Part shown: positions 34,895 to 45,864 of the stretch, one piece after another
Layout of the letters: the number at the start of each line of letters is the position of its first letter
Position numbering within the stretch: position 1 is the first letter of the stretch
Assembly (NCBI RefSeq): GCF_000723185.1
Contig: NZ_CBTY010000006.1
Coordinates: forward strand, 270,659-334,658
Length of the DNA: 64,000 nt
Direction of reading: 5' to 3'
Source: Candidatus Nitrosotenuis uzonensis
GTDB lineage: Archaea; Thermoproteota; Nitrososphaeria; Nitrososphaerales; Nitrosopumilaceae
Translations under genes and position numbers: made by a program
Notes under the pieces: generated by a model
Seen by the model: the letters and a program-made list of their open reading frames with translations, nothing else
Told to the model about the DNA's origin: nothing
The model's database searches: none

Positions 34895-35578
34895 ATGAAA
34901 ATCGAGGCCATTCGAATAGTAGTGGATGAGCGTGAAAGAAAAAGCGGTATCCCGGATCTACTCAGAGCGGTGGGCGTGAACCTTGAAGTAAAGACACTGC
35001 CAATAGGGGATTACATAGTGGCACCTGAGACAATAATTGAACGGAAGAGCATCCATGATCTAATATCGTCCGTCTTTGATGGAAGGCTTTTTGATCAGTG
35101 CAATAGACTCAAAGAACACTTTGCCAATCCTGTCATACTCATGGAAGGTAATGTTGATGAAATAGAGCACATAGTAGAAAACCCACTAGTGTTCTACGGC
35201 GCAGTATCTAGCATTGCGATTGACTTTAAAATTCCTATAATTCCTACCCCGAGCGCTGCGCATACAGCAAAGCTGCTAATATCAATGAGCTCTCGCAAAG
35301 AGGTAACCAGAGGACCGTTTCTAAAAAAGATAAAAAAATCAGACGATTTGCAAAGACAGCAACTTTCCGTGCTCTGCAGCCTGCCTGGTATAGGAGAAAA
35401 GCTTGCGGTAAGAATGCTCCAAAAATTTGGCTCACCATCAAGGACTCTCAATGCATCGTTTGCAGAGCTTGCAAAGGTTGAAGGCCTTGGCGAGGCTAGG
35501 GCAAAGAAGATAAAGCAAATGCTCGAGCAGCAAAGCAAATTCAAAAAAGAATCCAACCAGAAGACCCTTGATAACTAA
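34895..35578 (+). CDS. XPF/ERCC4-type structure-specific nuclease with HhH domain
   Basis: 227 residues: an N-terminal ERCC4 nuclease domain with the GDX(n)ERKX3D signature (Asp39; Glu49-Arg50-Lys51; Asp55) and a C-terminal tandem helix-hairpin-helix (SLPGIGEKLAVRML and KVEGLGEARAKKI). This is the short, crenarchaeal-type XPF without a helicase, which acts on flaps and forks, usually with PCNA. The tail NQKTLDN lacks an obvious PIP box. A TTATTAACAATATAACG stretch before ATG 34895 may be a promoter. Stop overlaps the next ATG as TAATG. Confidence 0.92.
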   Translation: MKIEAIRIVVDERERKSGIPDLLRAVGVNLEVKTLPIGDYIVAPETIIERKSIHDLISSVFDGRLFDQCNRLKEHFANPVILMEGNVDEIEHIVENPLVFYGAVSSIAIDFKIPIIPTPSAAHTAKLLISMSSRKEVTRGPFLKKIKKSDDLQRQQLSVLCSLPGIGEKLAVRMLQKFGSPSRTLNASFAELAKVEGLGEARAKKIKQMLEQQSKFKKESNQKTLDN

Positions 35579-36339
35579 TGTTTGACATACTTGTATCATC
35601 GCAATGGCTAGCAGAACACTTGGATGATGACCTGGTGGTGGTCGATACAAGATCAAAAGTGGCGTACATGTACGGCCATATTCCAAACTCTGTGTCAATA
35701 ACAGTCGAGCAGGTTATATCGATTAATGAGCACGGTGCGCACCTTGTACCGGAGCCAGATGTGTTATCTGGGTTATTTGGTGCATCAGGAATAGACAGGG
35801 ACAAGACTGTGATAGTTGCAGGCGAAGCAATGGATCCTTCGCTTGCAAGGGTGGCATGGACACTGCAGTATCTTGGACATGAGAACCTCAAGATTCTGGA
35901 CTTGGGAATCAGCGCCTGGCAGAATACTGGACTGGCAATGACAAGGATGCAACCAAAGATGGCGACAACAAAGTTTGTTCCAAACATAAACTCAAAGATG
36001 CGAATACGGGCAGAAGAGCTAAAGGAAAAACTTGGCAGCGTGCAGATCCTTGATGCGCGAACTCCTCAGGAGTTTTTCGGAGGACATCTGCCCGGCTCGG
36101 TACTTATTCCATTTACTGACGGAATAGGCCAGAGCAACATCTTTGAGTCAAAAGACAATCTTAAAAGATTGTTTGAGCAAAAGAATGTTCTTACGGACAG
36201 AGAAATCATCTGCTATTGCATGCACGGACACCGCGCTTCAAGTCTGTTTTACCAGCTAAAACATGCCGGCTTTGACAATGTCCGGCTATACGATGGCTCG
36301 TTTATAGACTGGTATTCAAGAAGGTTTCCTCTTCAATAG
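35578..36339 (+). CDS. Two-domain rhodanese sulfurtransferase
   Basis: 253 residues with two rhodanese domains. The N-terminal one (about 1-120) has lost the catalytic Cys (loop GEAMDPSLARVAW). The C-terminal one (about 140-250) has the active loop CMHGHRAS. This inactive-active tandem is the classic thiosulfate:cyanide sulfurtransferase plan; persulfide donation to Fe-S or tRNA thiolation is possible. The 3' end overlaps nob1 on the opposite strand by 24 bases. A second such protein is encoded at 37699. Confidence 0.9.
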   Translation: MFDILVSSQWLAEHLDDDLVVVDTRSKVAYMYGHIPNSVSITVEQVISINEHGAHLVPEPDVLSGLFGASGIDRDKTVIVAGEAMDPSLARVAWTLQYLGHENLKILDLGISAWQNTGLAMTRMQPKMATTKFVPNINSKMRIRAEELKEKLGSVQILDARTPQEFFGGHLPGSVLIPFTDGIGQSNIFESKDNLKRLFEQKNVLTDREIICYCMHGHRASSLFYQLKHAGFDNVRLYDGSFIDWYSRRFPLQ

Positions 36340-36804
36340 TTTTCTTGTAAGCCGATTTCCGCAGATTGGGCAGGCATTCACTGCAGTGAACTCTTTTTTG
36401 CAGGCAGAGCAATAATGCCTCCACCTTCCAACATCGCGTATTCCATTTGTCATGACTGGATGGATTGATATCTTCATGTTTTTAGCCAGATTGGAAACCG
36501 CAAAATCATCGGTGACTATATGGCCTCCTGTTTGGAGGGCAAGAGCAACAGCAGAAATATCTGCCTTTGAAAGCTCCTGAAAGTCGCCCGTCTTTTTTGC
36601 CATGTCCACTACTACCTTGATACTCTGAGGTTCCGCATCCATTATCTTCAATCTGCCTGTCTGGATTAGAATTTCAATGGCCCCGTGGCATTTCTTTATG
36701 TGTTCTATTTCCTCAAAGACAAGTGAAGTAGTATGTCCCAACTCTGGTGATGCAAACGGGATGCCAGCATAAAACGCGCTGGCATCGTAAATTCTAAAAC
36801 CCAA
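36316..36804 (-). CDS. nob1: rRNA maturation endonuclease Nob1
   Basis: 162 residues: a PIN nuclease domain with acidic residues Asp7 (IYDASAF), Glu31/32, Asp82 and Asp99/100 (VTDDFAVSN), and a C-terminal zinc ribbon Cys132, Cys135, Cys145, Cys148 (YCSACKK, CPICGN). This is the archaeal Nob1 arrangement; it cuts the 3' end of 16S rRNA. Overlaps nadK by 11 bases upstream and the rhodanese gene at its 3' end. Confidence 0.93.
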   Translation of the reverse strand: MGFRIYDASAFYAGIPFASPELGHTTSLVFEEIEHIKKCHGAIEILIQTGRLKIMDAEPQSIKVVVDMAKKTGDFQELSKADISAVALALQTGGHIVTDDFAVSNLAKNMKISIHPVMTNGIRDVGRWRHYCSACKKEFTAVNACPICGNRLTRKLLKRKPS

Positions 36805-37609
36805 GCTTGCTCATCTGTCTGAGGCCTTGGCGCTTTATCCTGACAAACACCGCCTGGATCTTGTGTTTTTTTATCACTATGGGCTCTTCAAAGCTTGCAG
36901 TCTTGATCACTTGGGCGTCCATGACTATATTAGTGTCATGTGAGCATATGATCTGGATTTTCTCATCTGGCACCACAATTGACGGCAGGCGTCTGACGGG
37001 GGCTACTGGCGTGATTATGAGAACGTCTAGACTTTCATGCAGTATGGGGCCGCCAAGAGAGAAAGAATGTCCTGTAGAGCCACTTGGCGTTGAGATCATA
37101 ACTCCATCCATTTTCTGCTTTACTACGTCGTTCTGAAACTTTATCTCAAACTCTGATGTCTTGGTAAGATTCTGCCTGTTGATGTAAATCTCGTTTAGGG
37201 CAGGGGGAAACTCCTCGCCGCCCACTGAGGCAACAACCCTGGTTCTCTTGTCAAGCCATATTTTGTTTGCTTTGATATCGTCTATTGCATGGTCTATCCT
37301 GTCTATTGTAATCTCAGATAATATGCCACGGTTGCCTCCCACATTGATCGTAAGAAGAGGCGTCTCGGTCTTCAGACTCCTAAACGTCCTCAATGTCGTG
37401 CCGTCGCCACCAAGGGTTACAATCAGGTCCAGTTTTTTGTCTGCAAGGTCGTCAACAGACTCAACCTTTTTTGCACCATCTACGAAGACAGGCGCTATGG
37501 TGAACACCTCGGCCTTGTTAGCAAGAAATTTTTTTGCTACCTTTTTTGCGGCACTTTCGGCCTCCTCTGAGCCAAACTTGCTTACGACTGCGACCCGGGA
37601 TAGTTTCAA
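36794..37609 (-). CDS. nadK: NAD kinase
   Basis: 271 residues that phosphorylate NAD to NADP. The LGGDGTTLRTFR motif, LTINVGGNRGILSEI and the late STPSGSTGHSFSLGGPILH segment are diagnostic. An ATG at 37633 is in frame, but the only TATA-like box (minus-strand TTTTTAAAT, 37632-37640) covers it. TTG 37609 is 25-30 bases downstream and begins MKLSRVAVVSKFG, so I chose that leaderless start. Co-transcribed with nob1. Confidence 0.93.
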   Translation of the reverse strand: MKLSRVAVVSKFGSEEAESAAKKVAKKFLANKAEVFTIAPVFVDGAKKVESVDDLADKKLDLIVTLGGDGTTLRTFRSLKTETPLLTINVGGNRGILSEITIDRIDHAIDDIKANKIWLDKRTRVVASVGGEEFPPALNEIYINRQNLTKTSEFEIKFQNDVVKQKMDGVMISTPSGSTGHSFSLGGPILHESLDVLIITPVAPVRRLPSIVVPDEKIQIICSHDTNIVMDAQVIKTASFEEPIVIKKHKIQAVFVRIKRQGLRQMSKLGF

Positions 37610-37698
37610 CCACAACCCATTGTGCAGGTTCATTTAAAAATCATCGGCTTCCAAACAAGAAAAACAATTAAGTATGAACTCGGTGGGTGTAATTTGAA

Positions 37699-38544
37699 AT
37701 GAGTTACGCTCATCCAGAAGTACTAGTTGACACCGAATGGGTGTCAAAGAATCTCAACAACGCCAATACGCAAATAGTGGAGGTCGATTATGATCCTGAA
37801 AATGGATACAGAAAAGGCCACATTACAGGGGCAAGGTTGGTGTGGTGGAGGCGTGACATAAACGACCCTCAGACGCGTGATATTGTAAACAAGCAGCAGT
37901 TTGAAGCACTGATGTCAAAAAACGGAATAAAGCCAGATACTGAGGTGATTCTTTATGGCGATTTTAACAACTGGTTTGCTGCTTTTGCATTCTGGGTTTT
38001 CAAGTATTATGGCCACAAAAACGTGAAGATAATGAACGGCGGCAGGAAAAAATGGGAGCTTGAAAAGCGACCATATGTTACTGAAGAGCCTGCAATCGCA
38101 TCTACAAACTATGTAGCACAGCCGCCTGACGAGGGGCTGAGGGCATACCTGTTCGATGTGAGACGCGCCCTTGACAAAAGCGAGATTGCTCTAGTTGATG
38201 TGCGTTCTCCAAAAGAGTTCACAGGTGAGATTACTGCACCACCAGAATATCCGATGGAACACGCGCAGAGAGGCGGACACATTCCAAAGGCGCAGAATAT
38301 ACCGTGGGCAACCGCAATAAATGACGCTGACGGTACGTTCAAGTCAGTAGAAGAGCTAAAGCAGAACTACGTTCCAAAGGGAATCACACCAGATAAGGAG
38401 GTCATTTGCTACTGCAGAATCGGCGAACGCTCTTCACATTCATGGTTTGTCTTAAAGTACCTTCTTGGATACCCGCAGGTAAGGAACTATGATGGTTCGT
38501 GGACCGAATGGGGAAACATGATAGGCAACCCTATTGAAAAGTAA
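37699..38544 (+). CDS. Thiosulfate sulfurtransferase (two rhodanese domains)
   Basis: 281 residues. The N-terminal domain (about 1-130, with DGDFNNWFAAFAFWV-like GDFNNWFAAFAFW) is inactive; the C-terminal one ends in the active loop CRIGERSSHSW and NYDGSWTEWGN. Longer than the protein at 35578 and closer to SseA-type enzymes. A CAATTAAGTATG element 25-32 bases upstream supports ATG 37699. Followed by a small gene one base after its stop. Confidence 0.92.
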   Translation: MSYAHPEVLVDTEWVSKNLNNANTQIVEVDYDPENGYRKGHITGARLVWWRRDINDPQTRDIVNKQQFEALMSKNGIKPDTEVILYGDFNNWFAAFAFWVFKYYGHKNVKIMNGGRKKWELEKRPYVTEEPAIASTNYVAQPPDEGLRAYLFDVRRALDKSEIALVDVRSPKEFTGEITAPPEYPMEHAQRGGHIPKAQNIPWATAINDADGTFKSVEELKQNYVPKGITPDKEVICYCRIGERSSHSWFVLKYLLGYPQVRNYDGSWTEWGNMIGNPIEK

Positions 38545-38545
38545 G

Positions 38546-38857
38546 TTGAGCCAAGAACTACCAATTCTAAAAAAAGGCGCATACTATACAATCCGCGACG
38601 GTCAGGACGATCTGATAATGGAGGACAGGACAAAACGCGGTCTCACAGTCCGAGAAAGGTCGCTAGATGAGAAGATACCAGTCCTTGCAGACAAGGGTAT
38701 GATTCATGATATGGACGGCATAGGGCACAAGGTTGCGATAAGATGGTATTTTCCCAAAAAAGAGTACGATCTTGCAAAAGTGCTAGTGCATGCGGAGTCC
38801 ATGGAAAAAAGGTATGCCGAGCTTCGTGAGCTTACGTGTCCGGACGATTCTGAATAG
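38546..38857 (+). CDS. Small conserved protein downstream of a sulfurtransferase
   Basis: 103 residues from TTG 38546 (MSQELPILKKGAYYTIRDG), one base after the sulfurtransferase stop. Soluble and charged, with a MIHDMDGIGHKVAIRWYFP stretch and one Cys near the C-terminus (ELTCPDDSE). No family recognised. Operon position suggests a partner in sulfur transfer (inference only). Confidence 0.6.
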   Translation: MSQELPILKKGAYYTIRDGQDDLIMEDRTKRGLTVRERSLDEKIPVLADKGMIHDMDGIGHKVAIRWYFPKKEYDLAKVLVHAESMEKRYAELRELTCPDDSE

Positions 38858-38870
38858 AGAAGATTTTTAA

Positions 38871-39857
<987 letters not shown>

Positions 39858-39884
39858 AAACGTCTGGTATATTCTGAGGATGTA

Positions 39885-41900
39885 ATGGCAGTAAATCCAT
39901 TTACAATCTTTGTATTTGACATTTTCATATTCTCTGCCATTTTACTTACTGTGTACACTGTGAACTTTTATTATTTGGCGTTCCGCTCCATTAGAAGAAA
40001 GGACAAGTATCCGGTGGCCTCGCTTGGGACACCGACCGTGACTATCCAACTTCCAATCTACAACGAAAAATACGTGGCAGCAAGGCTGGTCAAATCCGTG
40101 TGCGATATGGATTATCCAAAAGATAGAATGAAGATAATGGTGCTTGACGATTCTGACGATGAGACCGTCGAGATAATAAGCGACCTTGTCACTGAATACA
40201 AGAAAAAAGGATATGATATTGCACACATCAGGCGTGGGACAAGAAAAGGCTACAAGGCAGGCGCTCTCAAGTACGCGATGAATCTTACTGACACCGAATT
40301 TGTCGCAATATTTGATGCCGATTTTATACCGCCGTCATGGTTTTTGAAACGTGCGATCCCGTATTTTGCGTCACCAAATATAGGTCTGGTGCAGTGCAGG
40401 TGGGGACACGTCAATGAGAATTATTCGGCAATGACACAGGCACAGGCACTGAGCCTTGACTTCCACTTTCTAATTGAGCAAAAGGCAAAGAGCAACTCAC
40501 ACCTTTACATGAACTTTAATGGCACTGCAGGTATATGGAGAACTGAGTGTATCGATGATGCAGGTGGATGGCATACGTCTACGCTTGTAGAAGATCTTGA
40601 TCTGAGCTATAGGGCACAGATGAAAGGATGGAAGTGCATATTTATCCCGGATATAGTTGTCGACGCAGAGCTGCCGGTCCAGATGAATGCTGCAAAAAGA
40701 CAGCAGTTCAGGTGGGCAAAAGGGGCAATACAATGTGCCGTCAAACTGCTTGGGGATATACTGATAAAAAGAAACATTCCGTTCGAGACCAAGATACAGG
40801 CATTTGTGCAGCTTACAAGGCACTTTGGGTATCCGCTTTTGCTCATCCAGTTTTTGGCATTGCCTATATTGCTTGCAGCCAACATAAACTTGCATGTGGT
40901 AAAATTCGTGCCAGCCCTTACGATAGCCACGTATCTTGCAATGGGTCCTGTCGCATATCTTCTTGTCATATACAATGTATGGGGAAAGAACTGGAAGCAA
41001 AAGGCAAAGATTCTACCATACCTTCTGATCTATTCTGCAGGCATGGCAGTCAATAACACAGTGGCAGTATTTGATGGAATGTTTGGCAAAAAAAATGAGT
41101 TCCTGCGGACGCCAAAATATGGCATAGTGAACAAATCAGATGATTGGCGAGATAAAGCGTACAACCTGCCGTTCACAAAGACAACACTGCTTGAGATCTT
41201 CTTTGGAGTATACGGACTGATTGGAATAATGATTGCGATATTCTCAAAAAATCCTGTGTTTGCACCGATCATTGCAATACCGACAATAGGGTTCTTTTAC
41301 ATCGCATACCTTAGCTTTGCACACTCTAAATTTAAAAGAAATAAATCCCGCACCCCAGTTACAAAATCGGAAAAGATGGCTGATAGTTACTATAAGATGG
41401 CCCTTGTTGGCATGTTTGCAATTATAATATTTGGGGCATACATGGCATATCAGGGATACAAGACTGACGTATATCCGCTTGATATCTCTAGGGGTAAGCT
41501 AGACAGAATAGCTGGCGGCAACAATCCAATCCAGATGCTTGAGGACCTCAGGGATGTCAAGACACAATTGCCAAAGAAAGGTAATCCAGTATGGATATTC
41601 CCAACAGATACCACTAACTTTGATAGGATTCAGGCGGACATTGATTCTATGATGGAGACTATAGTATCGGTACAAAACGAGCCAAAGAACAGTGAGGCAT
41701 TCAACACAGCAATGCTTGACATTCATTCAAGGGCAATAATGTTAAGGCAAAACCTGATGGATGCTACGCCCTACATGTATGCAAGCTTTTCAAATATTAT
41801 ATTCAGCTCCATTTGGATTGCTGCCATACTTGGAATATTTGCGATACTGAAAAGAAAGAAGGAGCAGCTAAAATCATACGACAAGTCGGAAGACGTCTAG
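39885..41900 (+). CDS. Membrane glycosyltransferase family 2 (cellulose synthase-like)
   Basis: 671 residues. One membrane helix at the N-terminus (about 6-30), then a GT-A domain with the D, DxD, D, QxxRW series: [40 protein letters not shown]. Four to five helices follow (about 310-470), then a helix at about 505-525, a soluble part facing outward (about 530-640) and a last helix. This is a processive polysaccharide synthase plan (beta-glucan, chitin or N-acetylglucosamine polymer); the product is unknown. It could build capsule or biofilm polymer. Its stop overlaps the convergent chemoreceptor gene by four bases. Confidence 0.9.
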   Translation: MAVNPFTIFVFDIFIFSAILLTVYTVNFYYLAFRSIRRKDKYPVASLGTPTVTIQLPIYNEKYVAARLVKSVCDMDYPKDRMKIMVLDDSDDETVEIISDLVTEYKKKGYDIAHIRRGTRKGYKAGALKYAMNLTDTEFVAIFDADFIPPSWFLKRAIPYFASPNIGLVQCRWGHVNENYSAMTQAQALSLDFHFLIEQKAKSNSHLYMNFNGTAGIWRTECIDDAGGWHTSTLVEDLDLSYRAQMKGWKCIFIPDIVVDAELPVQMNAAKRQQFRWAKGAIQCAVKLLGDILIKRNIPFETKIQAFVQLTRHFGYPLLLIQFLALPILLAANINLHVVKFVPALTIATYLAMGPVAYLLVIYNVWGKNWKQKAKILPYLLIYSAGMAVNNTVAVFDGMFGKKNEFLRTPKYGIVNKSDDWRDKAYNLPFTKTTLLEIFFGVYGLIGIMIAIFSKNPVFAPIIAIPTIGFFYIAYLSFAHSKFKRNKSRTPVTKSEKMADSYYKMALVGMFAIIIFGAYMAYQGYKTDVYPLDISRGKLDRIAGGNNPIQMLEDLRDVKTQLPKKGNPVWIFPTDTTNFDRIQADIDSMMETIVSVQNEPKNSEAFNTAMLDIHSRAIMLRQNLMDATPYMYASFSNIIFSSIWIAAILGIFAILKRKKEQLKSYDKSEDV

Positions 41901-43282
41901 CCTCGCAGAATCTTGGATAGGACGCCCTGCTTTCTCGGTTCTACTTTGTTATCTTCTGATTTTTCCTCAGAGAGCCTAAACTGTGAGATCATCTTTTGCA
42001 GCTGAGTTGCAAGCTCCGATAGCTGGTTTGCAGCAGATGCAATCTCGTGCGTCTGAGCAGTCTGCTGTTGTATAGCTGCAGATGCTTCCTCGGTTGCAGC
42101 CGCGTTCTGCTCTGCGACTGCTGCAATATCTGATGTATTTGCAGCTACTTCCTTTACTTTAACTACCTCGATCTGTGTGCCATCTGAGAGCTTTTTGACG
42201 TTGTTGGAGACTGATTTTATCTCAGCTGCTATATCGTCAAGGGATTTTAGTGAAGAATCAATTATCAGCTTTCCCTGGTTTACCTCAGTAGCACTAACCT
42301 CAATGTCCTGCACCACTGTCTGGGCATCCTCTTGAATCTGTTTTAGTTTCTCGTTTATCTCATCTGACGATCTTGCTGAGCTTTCTGCAAGGCGTCGTAC
42401 TTCATCTGCCACTACTGCGAATCCTCTACCGGCCTCACCTGCACGGGCTGCCTCTATTGCGGCATTGAGTGCAAGCAGGTTTGTCTGGTCCGCAATCTGT
42501 CTTATGACATCTAACACTGCCGTTATCTCGCTAGTCCTGGCTGCAAGCTGGTGTACTTTTTGGGCAGATTGATTTGTGACTTTTATAATATTCTTCATTC
42601 TCTCGCCTGCCTCCTTTGCTGACTCTGATCCCTTCTCGGAGAGATTGCCTACGTGATTTGTTATTTCTACAGACTCGATCGCGTTTACCGCAAGATCCGA
42701 GATTGACTTGGAGAGCTCATCTACAATCTGTTTTGATTTTGAGAGTCCTTGCGCTTGCGATTCCGATCCCCTTGATACTTGATCCACTGTGGACGCAATT
42801 TGTTGAACTGACGAATTTAGCTCAGTTCCAGACGCTGCTATCTGCTGTGCGCTAGCAGAAACTGACTGAGCCGCAGCGTTTACTTCGGTTATTATGTTTT
42901 TAAGGTTGCTTGCCATCTGGCTTTCTGCCATGATGAGCCTGCCTATCTCATCATTTGATTTGGGCTGTTCTACTGTTACTGTAAGATCACCGTTGCTTAT
43001 TCTTGACGCAATATCTGTTGCCTTTACTATGGGTTTTGTAATTGAGCGCGAAATAAAGAATGCAAATACTCCCACTGCCACATTCACGGTTATTCCAAGC
43101 ATGACTGCTTGGAATGTCAGACCTGAGAGGTATTCTTGGGCTCTTGCATCATCTAACTGGCTTGCAATCTGACTTGATGAGTAATAGTTTCCAACTGAAA
43201 TTGTCAAGACGGACACTATTGCAATTGCGTTAAACAGAATCTGCAATTTCCAGTTAAGTGAGCCATTAAATCCTTTGATCAT
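41897..43282 (-). CDS. Methyl-accepting chemotaxis protein with minimal external loop
   Basis: 461 residues: TM1 about 11-32, a loop of only about 25 residues, TM2 about 53-75, HAMP (about 76-128), then a long signalling coiled coil with the hairpin tip [20 protein letters not shown] and [13 protein letters not shown]. There is no ligand-binding domain, so it probably senses through the membrane or a partner. The C-terminus ends in a basic tail without a CheR-tethering pentapeptide. No che or archaellum genes are in the window. Its presence implies a motile or surface-responsive strain. Confidence 0.93.
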   Translation of the reverse strand: MIKGFNGSLNWKLQILFNAIAIVSVLTISVGNYYSSSQIASQLDDARAQEYLSGLTFQAVMLGITVNVAVGVFAFFISRSITKPIVKATDIASRISNGDLTVTVEQPKSNDEIGRLIMAESQMASNLKNIITEVNAAAQSVSASAQQIAASGTELNSSVQQIASTVDQVSRGSESQAQGLSKSKQIVDELSKSISDLAVNAIESVEITNHVGNLSEKGSESAKEAGERMKNIIKVTNQSAQKVHQLAARTSEITAVLDVIRQIADQTNLLALNAAIEAARAGEAGRGFAVVADEVRRLAESSARSSDEINEKLKQIQEDAQTVVQDIEVSATEVNQGKLIIDSSLKSLDDIAAEIKSVSNNVKKLSDGTQIEVVKVKEVAANTSDIAAVAEQNAAATEEASAAIQQQTAQTHEIASAANQLSELATQLQKMISQFRLSEEKSEDNKVEPRKQGVLSKILRG

Positions 43283-43398
43283 AATGTATGTTTTTCATAC
43301 TGTTGGATTATAGGCACAAGTGTGTTTGAGATAAACAAATTATTTGATGCTCATCGTGCGTATGTCTTGGTAATTATAACATAACCATATTATTATTA

Positions 43399-43417
43399 GT
43401 ACGGTACAATACCGTAC
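43399..43417. promoter_or_regulatory. Palindromic operator-like site before a zinc microprotein
   Basis: GTACGGTA-CAA-TACCGTAC is a perfect 8-bp inverted repeat with a 3-bp spacer. It lies between an AT-rich TATA-like stretch (43384-43396) and the ATG at 43421, so a bound protein would block initiation. Autoregulation by the microprotein it precedes is possible but not shown. Confidence 0.6.
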
Positions 43418-43420
43418 AAC

Positions 43421-43528
43421 ATGATAACATGCGAATATTGCACAAAGCAGTTCGTTGAAACCCTTACCGGTCTAACCGAAAAAACACTGCACGAGATACT
43501 TCATGGACCAGAATTGGTCAATGAGTAG
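43421..43528 (+). CDS. 35-residue C2H2-like zinc-finger microprotein
   Basis: ATG 43421 to TAG 43526-43528 encodes MITCEYCTKQFVETLTGLTE followed by KTLHEILHGPELVNE. Cys4, Cys7, His24 and His28 give C-x2-C-x16-H-x3-H with Phe11 and Leu residues between, an elongated C2H2 finger. The TATA-like stretch is 25-37 bases upstream, which fits a leaderless start, and a perfect palindrome lies between. Small C2H2 proteins are found in archaea, mostly uncharacterised. Standard gene callers would miss it. Confidence 0.6.
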   Translation: MITCEYCTKQFVETLTGLTEKTLHEILHGPELVNE

Positions 43529-43590
43529 CTACGCTCCTTTTTATCTTATTTTAGCCACATCTTTTATTATCAATAGCACTACGTAATGCT

Positions 43591-45087
43591 GTGAGCGCAA
43601 AAAAGACTGCAAAAAAATCAGCAGAAAAGCAACCTACCTCCGGCCTTGCTAAAAAAGATAGCATGACGCTTGCAAAAAAAGTAGCGGCAGTATCGGACTC
43701 TACAAAGGCTCTCTCAAAAGAATTAAAATCAATGTCAAAGATTTTTGCTGATAATCAAAAAGTGCTTATCTCTATTAAGGATATGATAGATTCACTGACC
43801 TCTGCTCTTGAGCAGATCCAAAAACAATCAAAACAAATGACGCTCATAGAGGAGGACAACCAACGCTTGTTTGCAGGACTTAACCAGGTCAGGGCGCAAG
43901 CATCCATGATTACAAAAATAAACGAACATGCGGCGCGACTACAAGATCAGGTAAACAAGATATCGCAGGCCCAAAAGGAGGCACCAGATCCGGAAAGCAT
44001 AATCAAGGCAGTATCTGATAGCCAAAACTCAATCCAAAACAACACTCACATGATAATCAAAATAGCTCAGAGGATAGACAAGATACAGGAAGACCTAACA
44101 GACCTCTCATCGAAGACTGAACACATCTTTACTGTCAATGAGGAAATGGCTGGTCTCAAAGAAAAAATACATGCACTTCACGAAAGAGCGGAAAAAAGCA
44201 ACGTCGAATCGGAGATTGCATCCATTAAACAGGATCTTTTAGGAATTATCGAAAAGACAGGACAGGCATCGAAAATAGCGGCGGAGCTAGGCCTGATTCA
44301 GGAAAAAATAGGTTCTATATCGCAAAAGGCAGAGGGAATAGAATCTCTTGCAGGGAAGGTACAGCAACTTCAGGATATGCTCTTCTCAAATATGGCAAAG
44401 ACCGAGGCAGTCACTCACCTTACAGGTGAGGTCCAAAAATTGGAATCTGAAATCTCCTCTCTAATTAAGAGGGCAGATGCCAACGCGTTTGTTGGAGAGA
44501 GCCTCAAGTCGGTACAGGAAGACTTTACATCCTTTAAGGAAAATGTGTTTAACAAGACCAATACCATTGATCAGAAAATATCTGCCATGTCTGATATGAT
44601 AAAAAGATCTGATGCATCAATGTCTGAATTTCACAAAAAAACGGACAAGCTGTTCGGTGAGTTGCATGACGTACGAAACGTTACAAACAAGTCATCATCT
44701 AACGCATCAAAGGAGATAGTAGCTCTGCTCAAGCTGTCTGAATTCCAGTCTAACATCAGAATTGCAGCCGAGTCAAAATATGGCGAGATAAAAGATATCG
44801 AGAGGATGGCAGAGCAGACAGCATCGATAATCAATTTGTTTGACCGTCTCTCAATAGAATCGGAAGACAAGGTATCGCTTCCACACGAGGTAAGGCAGTG
44901 GGCAATAGGAAAAATGCTTGATTGTGCTGACCGGTGGGAGATACGCTTTGCCGACCTCTTCAACGTTCTGATAGGCAAGCTTGGAAAAGAGCTTGTAAAA
45001 GAAAACATCAGAATACAGCAGGTAAGAGATATTTTTGGAATACGTGGCGTTGACGAAATAAGAAAAGAGCTTAATCTGCAGCCATAA
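43591..45087 (+). CDS. Long coiled-coil protein, first gene of an uncharacterised locus
   Basis: 498 residues from GTG 43591, with a CTTTTATTAT box about 25 bases upstream. Residues 1-30 are Lys/Ala-rich and probably disordered. About 35-385 is heptad-patterned coiled coil (for example SKIFADNQKVLISIKDMIDS). A globular C-terminal domain (about 395-498) contains LSIESEDKVSLPHEVRQWAI and FNVLIGKLGKELVKENIR. No P-loop, signal or membrane segment. The plan recalls filament or chromosome-associated scaffolds but lacks SMC heads. The next genes encode a winged-helix protein and an ATPase. Confidence 0.75.
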   Translation: MSAKKTAKKSAEKQPTSGLAKKDSMTLAKKVAAVSDSTKALSKELKSMSKIFADNQKVLISIKDMIDSLTSALEQIQKQSKQMTLIEEDNQRLFAGLNQVRAQASMITKINEHAARLQDQVNKISQAQKEAPDPESIIKAVSDSQNSIQNNTHMIIKIAQRIDKIQEDLTDLSSKTEHIFTVNEEMAGLKEKIHALHERAEKSNVESEIASIKQDLLGIIEKTGQASKIAAELGLIQEKIGSISQKAEGIESLAGKVQQLQDMLFSNMAKTEAVTHLTGEVQKLESEISSLIKRADANAFVGESLKSVQEDFTSFKENVFNKTNTIDQKISAMSDMIKRSDASMSEFHKKTDKLFGELHDVRNVTNKSSSNASKEIVALLKLSEFQSNIRIAAESKYGEIKDIERMAEQTASIINLFDRLSIESEDKVSLPHEVRQWAIGKMLDCADRWEIRFADLFNVLIGKLGKELVKENIRIQQVRDIFGIRGVDEIRKELNLQP

Positions 45088-45324
45088 CAGGCTTGCCATA
45101 TTTTTGAGCAGTCAGATACCCCAGGTCTCATTCCACATTATGTTCAGATGACCTAATCATCACTCTGCAGGCTATAATGACTCGTAGCACAGATAATTTT
45201 AATTCTGTGGGAGTGTGGGCCTTTATCTAGTAGGCATCAAAGCATGTCTGACATAACAATTTTTCACTAAAGTGTTGTACAAGACTATCTTTGTTGTTAA
45301 AAAAAATTTCGGGGACTGGGCATT
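45088..45324. other. 237-base gap between coiled-coil and winged-helix genes
   Basis: The largest gap inside the uncharacterised locus. I see no ORF longer than a few codons with a good start and no tRNA-like fold. It holds AT-rich stretches (GATAATTTTAATTCTG near 45198; GTTAAAAAAAATT near 45296), the latter being the probable promoter of the winged-helix gene. Confidence 0.5.
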
Positions 45325-45864
45325 ATGAATTCCCAGATTCTTGACAGGGTAGTAGCTTCAGGAATCTGTGGAATCAAAAAGGCAGAACTGAAAAAAATCT
45401 ATGGCAAGGAGTGCGAGGATTCGCTTGAAACGCTTGCCAAGGATGATAAAATTGTGGTGGACAGCAAAGGAATAGCACATTATGTGTGGAGCAAGGAAAA
45501 CTATATCTCTCATTTATCAGAGCATGATCCGAAATTCAAGATAATCTCAAGGTTGGTCAAGAACCTTGAGAATACCATAAACCAGATGAAAGTGGAAGAA
45601 TCAGCCAAGCAGGAACAAAGGCCGGTGGATTTTAAGATGCATTTTGATCATGCGATCGTCGAGCTCTCATCGTCGCTTGGATGGGTTCCATTTGTTGGGA
45701 TACGGGAAAAAATATGCAAGATGCTTGGAATCTCGCAGGAGTCTTTCTATTCATTGGCGTTAGAGTTAATCGAGTCAAATCACGGCAAATATGAAATTTC
45801 GACAGGGGGTCAGGAAGGTATCCATGTGCGCGGATTATTGCACGGATACATAAGGAGACTATGA
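45325..45864 (+). CDS. Winged-helix-like small protein preceding an ATPase
   Basis: 179 residues. The N-terminus ILDRVVASGICGIKKAELKK then a YGKECEDSLETLAKDDKIVV wing is a typical winged-helix pattern. A middle helix (about 70-100) could dimerise. The C-terminal part (SLGWVPFVGIREKICKMLGI, then an IHVRGLLHGYIRRL tail) looks like a second helical or winged-helix unit. Its TGA overlaps the ATPase ATG as ATGA, so the two are translationally coupled and probably work together. A GTTAAAAAAAATT box lies about 26 bases before ATG 45325. Confidence 0.65.
   Translation: MNSQILDRVVASGICGIKKAELKKIYGKECEDSLETLAKDDKIVVDSKGIAHYVWSKENYISHLSEHDPKFKIISRLVKNLENTINQMKVEESAKQEQRPVDFKMHFDHAIVELSSSLGWVPFVGIREKICKMLGISQESFYSLALELIESNHGKYEISTGGQEGIHVRGLLHGYIRRL

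Noticed and set aside
31121..35578. The SBDS-exosome-eL43-Pcc1-prefoldin-XPF cluster as a novel system
   Set aside because: This is the known archaeal exosome superoperon; gene content and order are ordinary.
40497..41056. Cys-rich frames on both strands within the glycosyltransferase gene
   Set aside because: Shadows of the transmembrane coding region; they lack promoters and recognisable motifs.
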